From positions 1 through 18,018 of the forward strand of contig WRDL01000016.1 of the NCBI GenBank assembly GCA_009784095.1: 18,018 nt of DNA, in the 5' to 3' direction. Under the pieces are notes generated by a model, which saw only the letters and a program-made list of their open reading frames with translations, was not told the DNA's origin and ran no database searches. The translations under genes and the position numbers were made by a program. Position 1 is the first letter of the stretch. Each line of letters starts with the position of its first letter. This document shows, in pieces, positions 6,481 through 13,607 of this stretch. This stretch comes from Coriobacteriia bacterium (GTDB lineage: Bacteria; Actinomycetota; Coriobacteriia; WRKU01).

Positions 6481-7512
6481 TTGGACGCAACGACTCAGCG
6501 CGATTGGACGGTCCTCGAAGCGCTGGACTGGTGTACGCACTACCTCGAAGAACACAAGGATCAAAATCCACGCTTGAGCGCGCAATGGCTGCTCTCGCAT
6601 GTGACCGATATGTCGCGCGTCGAGGTCTATGCCTATCATGACCGGGTCTTGACTCAAAGCGAGCGCGCTCAGTTGCGCGAGGAGCTCAGGCGTCGTGGCA
6701 ACGGCGAGCCTCTACAGTATATCTTGGGAGAGGCGCCGTTTCGCGATCTCATGCTAAAGGTCACCCCCGAGGTGCTGATCCCGCGTCCCGAGACCGAGGG
6801 ACTGGTCGATCTGGTACTGGCGAGAATGGGGAAGATGGGTGGGTCCGTAGCGTCGGGTGAGACAGTGGGGTCGGTTTCTGTTGTCCCATCTGAGATGTTT
6901 GGACTTGATCCTCTACCGCAATATGGGACAATAGGAACCGACCCCACTGTCTCAGGAACCGACCCCACGGACACGCCCACTGTCTCACCCGACCCCCTCT
7001 CGATCCTCGACATCGGGACCGGTTCAGGTGCGATTGCGCTTGCGTTGGCAGCGGAGTGCCCTGCTACTCACGTCACGGCGACCGACATCTCACCGGGTGC
7101 GCTTGCTCTGGCGCGCGAGAACGCCGAGCGGCTTGGACTCAGTGAGCGCGTCGAGTTCGTCGAAAGTGATTGCTATGACTCGCTGAGCGATCGACGCTTC
7201 GATCTCATCGTGAGCAACCCGCCCTACATCCCCTCTGCCGCGTTGCCCGCTCTCGAGGTGCAGGTGCGCGATTTCGAACCGGTCGAGGCGCTCGACGGAG
7301 GCGCGGACGGACTCGATTTCTTTCGGCGCATCCTGTCCGGCTCGGCCGATCATCTACGAGATAATGGTGCTCTTTTTGTGGAACTTGATGAGCGCAACGT
7401 TACACAAGCATGTGATTTAGCGGTAGAGTGGAATATACACTCTACGGTGGTCACCCACAAGGATTTGAATGGACGAGACCGTTATGTAGAAGCCAGTGGT
7501 TTGCGAGACTAG
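6481..7512 (+). CDS. prmC: Release factor glutamine methyltransferase with an interdomain insertion
   Basis: PrmC uses S-adenosylmethionine to methylate the GGQ glutamine of release factors. The TTG start has GGAG eight bases upstream, overlapping the prfA stop. Residues about 1-100 form the helical substrate-binding domain, ending in IPRPETEGLVD. The Rossmann methyltransferase domain has motif I LDIGTGSG (176-183), the acidic TATDIS strand and the catalytic NPPY (N246-Y249), followed by EALDGGADGLDFFR. At 343 residues it is about 65 longer than Escherichia coli PrmC (277). The excess is mostly a Gly/Thr/Pro/Ser-rich stretch at about 117-172, just before motif I, encoded by a palindromic sequence. 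All catalytic motifs and the frame are intact, so the protein is expected to be active. Confidence 0.95.
   Translation: MDATTQRDWTVLEALDWCTHYLEEHKDQNPRLSAQWLLSHVTDMSRVEVYAYHDRVLTQSERAQLREELRRRGNGEPLQYILGEAPFRDLMLKVTPEVLIPRPETEGLVDLVLARMGKMGGSVASGETVGSVSVVPSEMFGLDPLPQYGTIGTDPTVSGTDPTDTPTVSPDPLSILDIGTGSGAIALALAAECPATHVTATDISPGALALARENAERLGLSERVEFVESDCYDSLSDRRFDLIVSNPPYIPSAALPALEVQVRDFEPVEALDGGADGLDFFRRILSGSADHLRDNGALFVELDERNVTQACDLAVEWNIHSTVVTHKDLNGRDRYVEASGLRD
6852..6993 (+). repeat. Palindromic element inserted in frame in prmC
   Basis: Arms of 32 bases (6858-6889 and 6923-6954) are inverted repeats matching at 30 of 32 positions around a 33-base loop. An outer pair of 18-base arms (6852-6869 and 6976-6993) matches perfectly. 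The 14 bases starting GGAACCGACCCC occur twice (6934, 6955). The element codes for the extra residues before motif I of PrmC and looks like a small mobile or REP/MITE-like palindrome with no gene of its own. No flanking target duplication is obvious. Confidence 0.85.
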
Positions 7513-7524
7513 GAGGACCCCATC

Positions 7525-8166
7525 ATGAACAAGTATCTACCTGTTGATTCGCAGGAGCCATCAGCAGAAATAATAAATTTCACGGCGTCACGACTCATGC
7601 AGGGCGCCGTTATTGTTTTTCCGACCGAGACCGTCTACGGGCTCGGCGCGCTCGTTGACAAGGATATGGCCCAAGGAGCGCACGAGCTTTTCGATATCAA
7701 AAACCGTTCGACCGGTATCCCGGTCCCGGTGCTCGTCCCCGATGCGGACGCGCTCGACATCTATGGGACCGAGGTACCCGAGTACGCGCATAAACTCGCC
7801 AAGGAGTTTTGGCCCGGACCGCTGACCATCGTGGTCAAGGCATCCGATATGATCCCGCGTGAGTTCACCAATATCGAGGACGGATCCGTCGGCTTGCGCT
7901 TTCCCGACAACGAGGTCGTTCGTCAGCTGATGCTTGCCACCGGCAGGCCCCTTTACGCGACCAGCGCGAACACCCATGGAAGCCCACCACCGGTCTCGAT
8001 CGACCAGCTCGAGCCGACCATCGCCGACGCGGCATCGGTGATCATCGACGGAGGACCGACCGATGTACGGGTCTCCTCGACGGTCGTCAGGTGCATGGGC
8101 GATAAGCCTGAGATACTCCGTGAAGGACCGATCAGCGAGCAGAACATTATGGAGGCGATCAGCTAA
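7525..8166 (+). CDS. tsaC: L-threonylcarbamoyladenylate synthase (TsaC/Sua5/YrdC family)
   Basis: It makes threonylcarbamoyl-AMP from threonine, bicarbonate and ATP, the first step of the t6A37 modification of tRNAs reading ANN codons. The 213 residues are a single YrdC domain without the extra C-terminal Sua5 domain. Visible motifs are PTETVYGLGA (from P33), KNRSTGIPVPVLV, FWPGPLTIVV, VGLRFPDN and TSANTHGSPPP (near 147). The usual K-x-R is present as KNR. The ATG is preceded by a strong AGGAGG (7511-7516) overlapping the prmC stop. A prfA-prmC-tsaC order is conserved in Actinomycetota and Bacillota. Confidence 0.94.
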   Translation: MNKYLPVDSQEPSAEIINFTASRLMQGAVIVFPTETVYGLGALVDKDMAQGAHELFDIKNRSTGIPVPVLVPDADALDIYGTEVPEYAHKLAKEFWPGPLTIVVKASDMIPREFTNIEDGSVGLRFPDNEVVRQLMLATGRPLYATSANTHGSPPPVSIDQLEPTIADAASVIIDGGPTDVRVSSTVVRCMGDKPEILREGPISEQNIMEAIS

Positions 8167-8167
8167 C

Positions 8168-8605
8168 ATGCGTATCGTATTGGGTTCCGACCATGCCGGT
8201 TGGAGCCAGAAAGACCGCCTGGTCTCTTATCTTGCGTTGAACGGATATGAGGTGGTCGATGTGGGTCCTGAGAATGAGACAGAATCGGTCGATTATCCCG
8301 ACTATGCGCTCAAAGCATGTGATGCGGTCCTGACCGGACAGGTCGATCGTGCGATATTGATCTGCGGTACCGGTATCGGAATGGCGATCACCGCCAACAA
8401 GCTTCCCCGGATCCGCGCCGCCAATGTCACGATCCCAGCGTTCGGCGCGTTGTGCCGTGAGCACAACGATGCCAACGTCCTGACGCTTTCAGGCAGATTT
8501 ATCGATTATGATACCAATGTGGCGATCGTTGACGCGTATCTTAGCGCTGAGTTCGAAGGCGAACGCCATCAGAAAAGATTGGACAAGATCGCAGAATTGG
8601 AGTGA
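8168..8605 (+). CDS. rpiB: Ribose-5-phosphate isomerase B
   Basis: It interconverts ribose 5-phosphate and ribulose 5-phosphate in the pentose phosphate pathway; some family members act on allose or galactose phosphates. The ATG at 8168 is one base after the tsaC stop and has GGAGG (8151-8155) upstream; longer open frames into tsaC are not real. The 145 residues show GSDHAG (residues 6-11), the catalytic C66 in ICGTGIGMAITANK, and REHNDANVL with the usual HNDANVL core. Length is typical. The last codons supply the Shine-Dalgarno for glyA, so the two are translationally linked. Confidence 0.95.
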   Translation: MRIVLGSDHAGWSQKDRLVSYLALNGYEVVDVGPENETESVDYPDYALKACDAVLTGQVDRAILICGTGIGMAITANKLPRIRAANVTIPAFGALCREHNDANVLTLSGRFIDYDTNVAIVDAYLSAEFEGERHQKRLDKIAELE

Positions 8606-8610
8606 ACAAG

Positions 8611-9873
8611 ATGGCACTTGATCATCTCAGAGCGCAAGATCCCGTGCTCGCCGATGCTTTGGCAGACGAGCTCGCCCGGCAGCGCGGTACCATCGAGTTG
8701 ATAGCGAGCGAGAACTTCACCTCACGCGCCGTATTGGAAGCCACCGGCAGCGTGCTCACCAACAAATACGCCGAGGGGCTGCCCCATAAGCGTTACTACG
8801 GAGGATGCGAATACGTCGATGTCGTCGAGGACATTGCACGTGAGCGCGCCTGCGAACTCTTCAGCGCCGACCATGCTAACGTGCAACCACACGCCGGTGC
8901 TCCCGCCAATCTGGCGGTCTATTTCGCCGCACTCGATCGAGGCGACAAGGTCTTGGGCATGAGCTTGGCCCATGGCGGGCATCTCACACACGGCTCCCCG
9001 GTCAACTTCAGCGGTAAGTGGTACGACGTCATCAGCTACGGGCTCGATCCGGCGACCGAGATGATCGATTACGACGAGGTAGAACGCATTGCGCTCGCCG
9101 AGAGACCCAAAATGATCATCGCCGGTGCGAGCGCTTATCCACGCACCATCGACTTCGAGCGTTTCGCCCAGATCGCCAAGAAGATCGACGCGACGCTGAT
9201 GGTCGATATGGCGCACATCGCCGGATTGGTCGCCACCGGAGCGCACCCCAGCCCGGTCCCGCACGCCGACTATGTGACCTCGACGAGCCACAAGACACTG
9301 CGCGGTCCGCGTAGCGGGTTCGTACTCTGTAAAGAAGAACATGCGACCGCGTTGGACAAAGCGGTCTTTCCCGGACTACAGGGTGGTCCGCTCGAGCACG
9401 TCATCGCCGCCAAAGCGGTGGCGTTCGCCGAGGCAAGCACACCTGCTTTCAAAGAATACATCGATCAAGTCGTCATCAATGCGCGCGTCATGGGCGAGGC
9501 GATGGCCGCCGGTGGACTGCGCCTGATAAGCGGCGGTACCGACAATCACCTTCTGCTCGTCGATCTGCGTCCGGCTCACATCACCGGCAAGGACGCCGAG
9601 AACCTGCTCGAAGGGGTCGGCATGACCTGCAACAAGAACGCGATCCCCAACGATCCCGAAAGCCCGTTCGTCACCAGTGGCATACGGGTCGGCTCACCGG
9701 CGATGACCACTCGCGGCTTCGGCGAGGACGAGGCGCGCCTGGTCGGCACGATGCTCGCCGAGGCGCTCTTTCAGCGTGATGACTCGAAAAAGCTCGCAGG
9801 GATCCGTGAGCAAGTCGATGACCTGCTTGAGCGTTTCCCGCTCTATCCCGACCTGACCTATGTAGGTGATTAG
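8611..9873 (+). CDS. glyA: Serine hydroxymethyltransferase
   Basis: A PLP enzyme that converts serine and tetrahydrofolate to glycine and 5,10-methylene-tetrahydrofolate, supplying one-carbon units. The 420 residues carry IELIASENF, KYAEGLPHKRYYGG, QPHAGAPANLAVY, MVDMAHIAGLVA and the PLP lysine K228 in TSTSHKTLRGPRSG (the usual last residues are GG). The C-terminal VTSGIRVGSPAMTTRGF is typical. I choose ATG 8611 because GGAG at 8599-8602 is eight bases away; GTG at 8602 would use part of that site as its start codon. It is followed without a gap by the dCMP deaminase; both serve thymidylate synthesis, since methylene-tetrahydrofolate is the methyl donor for dUMP. Confidence 0.96.
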   Translation: MALDHLRAQDPVLADALADELARQRGTIELIASENFTSRAVLEATGSVLTNKYAEGLPHKRYYGGCEYVDVVEDIARERACELFSADHANVQPHAGAPANLAVYFAALDRGDKVLGMSLAHGGHLTHGSPVNFSGKWYDVISYGLDPATEMIDYDEVERIALAERPKMIIAGASAYPRTIDFERFAQIAKKIDATLMVDMAHIAGLVATGAHPSPVPHADYVTSTSHKTLRGPRSGFVLCKEEHATALDKAVFPGLQGGPLEHVIAAKAVAFAEASTPAFKEYIDQVVINARVMGEAMAAGGLRLISGGTDNHLLLVDLRPAHITGKDAENLLEGVGMTCNKNAIPNDPESPFVTSGIRVGSPAMTTRGFGEDEARLVGTMLAEALFQRDDSKKLAGIREQVDDLLERFPLYPDLTYVGD

Positions 9874-10329
9874 ATGGAACCGATGACGCATCGTCCTTCG
9901 TGGGACGAATACTTCATGGATATCGCCGAGCAGGTCGCGACACGTTCGACGTGTACCCGCCGCCGCGTTGGCGCGGTGGTCGTGCGCGACAAGCGTATCC
10001 TCGCGACCGGTTACAACAACGTACCCAGCGGCATCGTGCACTGCACGACGCGCGGATGTCTGCGTGATGAGCTGGGGATCCCGTCCGGACAACGTCACGA
10101 ACTGTGTCGTGGCATCCACGCCGAGCAGAACGCGATCGTCCAAGCAGCGCGCAACGGCGTGTCGATCGAAGGCTCGACGGTCTACTGCACCACACAACCC
10201 TGTATACTCTGCGCAAAGATGCTGATCAACGCCGGTATCGTCGAGATCGTATACACCGGCGATTATCCCGATGAGCTCTCGCGGGAGTTGCTCACGGCGG
10301 CGAACGTCAATCTACGCACCCTGGAATAG
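9874..10329 (+). CDS. dCMP deaminase (ComEB family)
   Basis: A zinc deaminase converting dCMP to dUMP, the precursor of dTMP. The 151 residues show the cytidine-deaminase signature: H82-A-E84 with the catalytic glutamate, and the zinc-binding C110-I-L-C113 in TTQPCILC. RPSWDEYFMDIA, RSTCTRRRVGAVVVRDKRILATGYN and a second cysteine/histidine cluster (HCTTRGCLRD) match ComEB/dCMP deaminase rather than cytidine or tRNA deaminases. ATG 9874 directly follows the glyA stop, with AGGTG about seven bases upstream; ATG 9883 is an alternative. It forms a metabolic pair with glyA. Confidence 0.93.
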   Translation: MEPMTHRPSWDEYFMDIAEQVATRSTCTRRRVGAVVVRDKRILATGYNNVPSGIVHCTTRGCLRDELGIPSGQRHELCRGIHAEQNAIVQAARNGVSIEGSTVYCTTQPCILCAKMLINAGIVEIVYTGDYPDELSRELLTAANVNLRTLE

Positions 10330-10335
10330 GTGCGG

Positions 10336-11430
10336 ATGCGTGTGTGGCAATACATAGTCATGGTCGCGGTCGGCTTTTCCGTGACGGTGATCTTGACACC
10401 GCTCATCAGGGAATTCTCCCGTAAACGTGGGCTCGTGGCAAAACCGGGTGCTCGCAAGATACACGATCATCCGGTCCCTGATATGGGTGGCTCCGCGATC
10501 CTTTTGGGTATCATCTCAGCGATAGCGGTCCAGCTCATCGGCGAGAAGTACTTTGGATGGGCCGGTTTCCACTCCGATGTCACGGTGACCCCCCTGATGA
10601 TCGGCGGGGTGCTGCTCGGGACGTTGATCGTCTATCTGACCGGATTGATCGATGACATCTACGACATATCCGCGTACGCAAAACTCGCAGGTCAGATCTT
10701 TGCCGGCCTGATCGTAGCGCTGAGCGGTGTGCAGATCACCTACATCTCGAATCCGTTCCATCCCTCGCTCATCCAGTTCGGGATCATCGCGATCCCGGTC
10801 ACGATCTTCTATTTCGTTGCGTTCGCCAACATCATCAACTTGATCGACGGAATGGATGGGCTGGCGACCGGCATCAGCGCGATCGCCGGAGCAAGTCTGG
10901 CGGTCATCGCGATCCACCAGTACCAGATCGCAGCGGCCCTGCTCGCGGCCGCGGTCGTCGGTGCGTGCCTGGGGTTCTTGCGTTATAACTTTCCCCCGGC
11001 CTCGATATTCATGGGCGACCAAGGGGCACTCGCTCTCGGCTTCATGCTGGGTGCGATCTCACTGCTCGGTGTACTCAAGACGACGTTCACGCTCTCATTC
11101 GCGATACCGTTGCTCGTCTTGGCCATCCCCATCTTCGATACCTTCTCGGCGATCGTGCGACGGATTCGGGGAAATCGTCCCATCGGGGAGGCCGATGACG
11201 CCCACATGCACCATCAGCTCATCGGGCGGGGTTTCTCCCCGGAACAGACGCTGTTGATGGTATACGCGTGGTCGATCTTACTCGCGATCAGCGGGTATTT
11301 CATCCAGGACACCACCCCGATCGTGCGCCTGCTCGTTCTTATCGTTCTGTTCATCCTCACCGGTGTTCTGACCTATCGTCTCGGGTTGTTCGGAGTGACC
11401 CATCATCACCCCCCTCACCACGATGAATGA
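10336..11430 (+). CDS. wecA: Undecaprenyl-phosphate glycosyl-1-phosphate transferase (WecA/TagO/Rfe type)
   Basis: An integral membrane enzyme that transfers a sugar phosphate, usually GlcNAc-1-P, from its UDP form to undecaprenyl phosphate, starting synthesis of wall or surface glycans. About ten to eleven membrane segments span the 364-365 residues. Family motifs are PVPDMGG near the start, LIDDIYD, the NIINLIDGMDGLATG loop, FMGDQGALALGF and the DDAHMHHQLIGRGFS histidine motif near the C-terminus. MraY is unlikely because of that last motif and the position beside atpI, where actinobacterial wecA/rfe is normally found. The protein ends in a histidine-rich tail (THHHPPHHDE). The start is uncertain: ATG 10336 has a weak AGG upstream; GTG 10330 follows the previous stop directly. 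Confidence 0.92.
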   Translation: MRVWQYIVMVAVGFSVTVILTPLIREFSRKRGLVAKPGARKIHDHPVPDMGGSAILLGIISAIAVQLIGEKYFGWAGFHSDVTVTPLMIGGVLLGTLIVYLTGLIDDIYDISAYAKLAGQIFAGLIVALSGVQITYISNPFHPSLIQFGIIAIPVTIFYFVAFANIINLIDGMDGLATGISAIAGASLAVIAIHQYQIAAALLAAAVVGACLGFLRYNFPPASIFMGDQGALALGFMLGAISLLGVLKTTFTLSFAIPLLVLAIPIFDTFSAIVRRIRGNRPIGEADDAHMHHQLIGRGFSPEQTLLMVYAWSILLAISGYFIQDTTPIVRLLVLIVLFILTGVLTYRLGLFGVTHHHPPHHDE

Positions 11431-11456
11431 TGGATAATTTTAGTTACCATTTTCGC

Positions 11457-11485
11457 TTGTCGAAACAACAAGAGTCCGATACTAT
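11457..11485 (+). promoter_or_regulatory. Promoter of the ATP synthase operon
   Basis: TTGTCG (11457-11462), a 17-base spacer and TACTAT (11480-11485) make a good sigma-70-type promoter in the 107-base gap after wecA. Transcription would start near 11492, giving a leader of about 45 bases before atpI. There is no terminator after wecA, so read-through is also likely. Confidence 0.6.
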
Positions 11486-11501
11486 CGATATGTGCGTATT
11501 T

Positions 11502-11517
11502 GCCGGAGCTGTCCGGC
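11502..11517 (+). other. Hairpin in the atp leader
   Basis: GCCGGA (11502-11507) and TCCGGC (11512-11517) form a 6-bp stem with a 4-base loop close to the predicted 5' end of the atp mRNA. No T-run follows, so it is more likely a stabilising leader hairpin than a terminator. Confidence 0.4.
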
Positions 11518-11537
11518 AGAGCGCTTATGGGGTCGAT

Positions 11538-11891
11538 ATGATGGACAAGGGGAAAGGATTGCTCGCCTTGAAGCCTTTCATCGCGGTAATACTTGGTATC
11601 CTCGCAGGCTTGGTATCGTTTGCGTGCAATGTCGTCATCCCAAAACTACCCGCCGCAAAGAATCCCGAAAAACAGCTGGTCTACAGCTTCGGTGGACTAC
11701 TCGCCTCGACGATCATCTCGATCGTCGCACTTTTACTGTATTGGCTGTTCTTCGAATCAACCTTCGTTCAGTTTGGAGTGGCACTGTGTGTGACCTTCAT
11801 CATCGGTCTCATGGTGTACTTCTTACAGAATATAAATGTGTTAAAGAAAACTCGGAGAAGAAGTAAAGGAGGGTTGAATGGAAGCATATAA
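11538..11891 (+). CDS. atpI: AtpI-like small membrane protein of the ATP synthase operon
   Basis: About 117 residues with four hydrophobic segments (near 7-29, 43-66, 71-90 and the region ending YFLQNINVL) and a basic C-terminus (KKTRRRSKGG). Sequence similarity to known AtpI is hard to judge by eye; the call rests on size, membrane topology and position just before atpB. AtpI proteins are thought to help c-ring assembly or Mg2+ uptake. I start at the double ATG (11538/11541) with GGGG (11529-11532) upstream, since the longer open frame from 11427 overlaps the promoter and leader. The end overlaps atpB by 14 bases, which implies translational coupling. Confidence 0.65.
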   Translation: MMDKGKGLLALKPFIAVILGILAGLVSFACNVVIPKLPAAKNPEKQLVYSFGGLLASTIISIVALLLYWLFFESTFVQFGVALCVTFIIGLMVYFLQNINVLKKTRRRSKGGLNGSI

Positions 11892-12693
11892 TCCGCTCAC
11901 TGAGTTACCTGCCAAGGTCGATCACCTGTTGCATGCACTGAATCCTTTGAGTATCTTCGGTACCTATGATAGTCCGAAGGTGATGCCGACAGATATGACG
12001 ATCTCGGCGAATTTGGTCGGGTACATCATCACGTCGATAATCTTTATACTCATCATGTTCGCTTGGATGAAACGTTATTCGGTCGTGCCACATGGCAGAT
12101 TCGTCAACGCACTTGATTTTATTTGGGAATTTGTCCGCGTGAATATCGTCGAAAACATTATTCAGCATAATCCGCGTAGGTATCTGCCGTTCGTTTCGAC
12201 GATCTTTTTGTTCGTGTTGATCAGCAATCTTGTGAGCCTGATCCCCGGCGCGAAACCGGCGACGGGAGTCATTTCGGGTACTTTGTCTATGTCGTTTACG
12301 GTATACCTTTACTTTAATTACGTCGGTATTAAGGACAAGGGAGGTCTCGGGTATCTCAAGAGTATCGTCCCAGCAGGTGTGCCGGGATTCGTCGCGCCGA
12401 TCATCATGGCGATCGAGATCGTTTCGATGGCGTTGCGTCCGATCACGCAGGCGTTGCGTTTGTTTGCCAGTGTGTACGCAGGACATATCATCTTGGGAAT
12501 CTTCGCGATTCTGACAGAGATCTTTGCGATGGGTATCTTGAGAGGCGCATATGTCTGGGGTCTGACGACACCGTTGTGGTTCTTACTGCTCGTTGTCCTC
12601 TACGTACTCGAGATCATGATTGCGTTTATTCAGGCGTACGTGTTCTCACTGCTAACCGCGGTATACATCGACAATGCGACCAGCTCGCACTAA
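11878..12693 (+). CDS. atpB: F0F1 ATP synthase subunit a
   Basis: Subunit a forms the two ion half-channels beside the c-ring. The 271 residues have five to six membrane helices. The essential arginine is R194 in QALRLFASVYAGHII, the family's conserved helix, and the last helix has the usual EIMIAFIQAYVFSLLTAVYI motif. Length is normal. AGGAGG lies five to six bases before the ATG, inside the atpI coding end. Next in the operon is the c subunit, as expected. Confidence 0.96.
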   Translation: MEAYNPLTELPAKVDHLLHALNPLSIFGTYDSPKVMPTDMTISANLVGYIITSIIFILIMFAWMKRYSVVPHGRFVNALDFIWEFVRVNIVENIIQHNPRRYLPFVSTIFLFVLISNLVSLIPGAKPATGVISGTLSMSFTVYLYFNYVGIKDKGGLGYLKSIVPAGVPGFVAPIIMAIEIVSMALRPITQALRLFASVYAGHIILGIFAILTEIFAMGILRGAYVWGLTTPLWFLLLVVLYVLEIMIAFIQAYVFSLLTAVYIDNATSSH

Positions 12694-12698
12694 AGAAT

Positions 12699-12728
12699 TT
12701 GCTCGTAAGTGTTATGTAAATCTATAAC
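12699..12728 (+). promoter_or_regulatory. Possible internal promoter before atpE
   Basis: TTGCTC (12699-12704), 18 bases and TATAAC (12723-12728) lie in the 59-base gap between atpB and atpE. Start of transcription near 12735 would leave about 18 bases with the AAAGGG ribosome site. The gap also holds a 6-bp inverted repeat TGTTAT/ATAACA (12710-12729). Either feature could raise production of subunit c, which is needed in many copies per enzyme. Confidence 0.4.
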
Positions 12729-12752
12729 AGGTGTCAAGAAAGGGTATTACTA

Positions 12753-12959
12753 ATGGAAAATATGCCAACCCTACTTAATTATGCGTTCGCATTGATGTGC
12801 GCCGCAGCGGCGATTTGTACGCTCGGAGTATTTGCGACCGGTAACATGGCGCGTCAGCCTGAGGTCGCCGGTACGATCCAGACCGTATTCATTCTCGGTG
12901 CTGCATTTATCGAGGCGCTTACGCTGCTCGCCTTCGTTCTTGGCCTAATCGGGGGTTAA
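12753..12959 (+). CDS. atpE: F0F1 ATP synthase subunit c
   Basis: A two-helix hairpin of 68 residues that forms the rotating ring. The polar loop ARQPE (33-37) is conserved, and the ion-binding carboxylate is E54 in FIEALTLLAF. The residue after E54 is Ala, and no Gln stands in the usual place in helix 1, so the Na+-type site seems absent and H+ coupling is inferred. Helix 1 is unusual: the glycine-rich GxGxGxG stretch that packs the ring is replaced by CAAAAICTLGVFATG. AAAGGG eight bases upstream supports the ATG. Confidence 0.95.
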   Translation: MENMPTLLNYAFALMCAAAAICTLGVFATGNMARQPEVAGTIQTVFILGAAFIEALTLLAFVLGLIGG

Positions 12960-12992
12960 GACAACTTCGATTTTGTTTAAGGAGGAAGTAGT

Positions 12993-13607
12993 ATGAAGAA
13001 ACGTTATGTGCTTTCACTAGCCATTGTTTCTCTAGCCGTTATTATGCTGCTTGCCACCCCTCTTCTTGTTTTTGCGTCTTCAGAGGAGGCAGCAGCGCCC
13101 GAAGGTCCGTTAGAGACGGTTTTGGCAAGTCCGATCATGCCAAACCTCGGCGAGTTCATTCCGATGCTTCTCGCAGTGTTACTCCTGGTTTGGATCATGA
13201 GTAAGATGGTGTGGCCGCCCATCATGAAGGCTCTCGATGAGCGCGAGGAGAAGATCGAAGGGTCGCTTCGAAGCGCAGAAGAGTCAAAGCTTGAAGCTGA
13301 GAATATTCTTGCTCAGTATCAAGTAAAGCTTGAAGAAGGCCGTAAAGAAGCAGCAAATATCGTTGAAGAGGGTCGTCGCGCTGGCGAAGAGGCAAAACTC
13401 GAGATCATCGAGGGTGCCAACAAAGAGGCAGCGGACATTATCGATCGAGCGAACCACGATGCTGAGGCGAAAGAACAAGCCGCAGCCGCGCAGCTCCAAG
13501 ATAAGACGGCGGCGCTCGCAATTTCGATCGCACAGAAGATTTTGGGTGAGAAACTGGGTGCAGAGGACCTAGCTAAAGCCGAAAAGCTTGTTGAGATCGG
13601 CGGTTAA
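12993..13607 (+). CDS. atpF: F0F1 ATP synthase subunit b, with N-terminal signal-like segment
   Basis: Subunit b is the peripheral stalk linking F0 to F1. The 204 residues begin with a signal-peptide-like segment (1-29, MKKRYVLSLAIVSL..., possible cut near VFASS), then a short Ala/Glu/Pro-rich linker. The true membrane helix is at about 53-74 (FIPMLLAVLLLVWIMSKMVWPP), followed by a long charged coiled coil to the end. An N-terminal extension of this kind is known in some actinobacterial b subunits. There is no delta-like domain at the C-terminus, so this is not a b-delta fusion. GGAGG (12981-12985) lies eight bases before ATG. Its stop overlaps the atpA start (TAATG), leaving no room for atpH. 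Confidence 0.94.
   Translation: MKKRYVLSLAIVSLAVIMLLATPLLVFASSEEAAAPEGPLETVLASPIMPNLGEFIPMLLAVLLLVWIMSKMVWPPIMKALDEREEKIEGSLRSAEESKLEAENILAQYQVKLEEGRKEAANIVEEGRRAGEEAKLEIIEGANKEAADIIDRANHDAEAKEQAAAAQLQDKTAALAISIAQKILGEKLGAEDLAKAEKLVEIGG

Noticed and set aside
8063..8605. Longer rpiB starting inside tsaC
   Set aside because: The extra 35 residues match nothing in RpiB; ATG 8168 gives the family start and puts the catalytic cysteine at position 66.
11427..11537. Upstream part of the atpI open frame as coding
   Set aside because: It contains the atp promoter and leader hairpin and has no ribosome site; the membrane protein begins naturally at the double ATG.
12753..12959. Na+-coupled c ring
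   Set aside because: The glutamine of helix 1 and the Ser/Thr after the glutamate that mark Na+ sites are not found.
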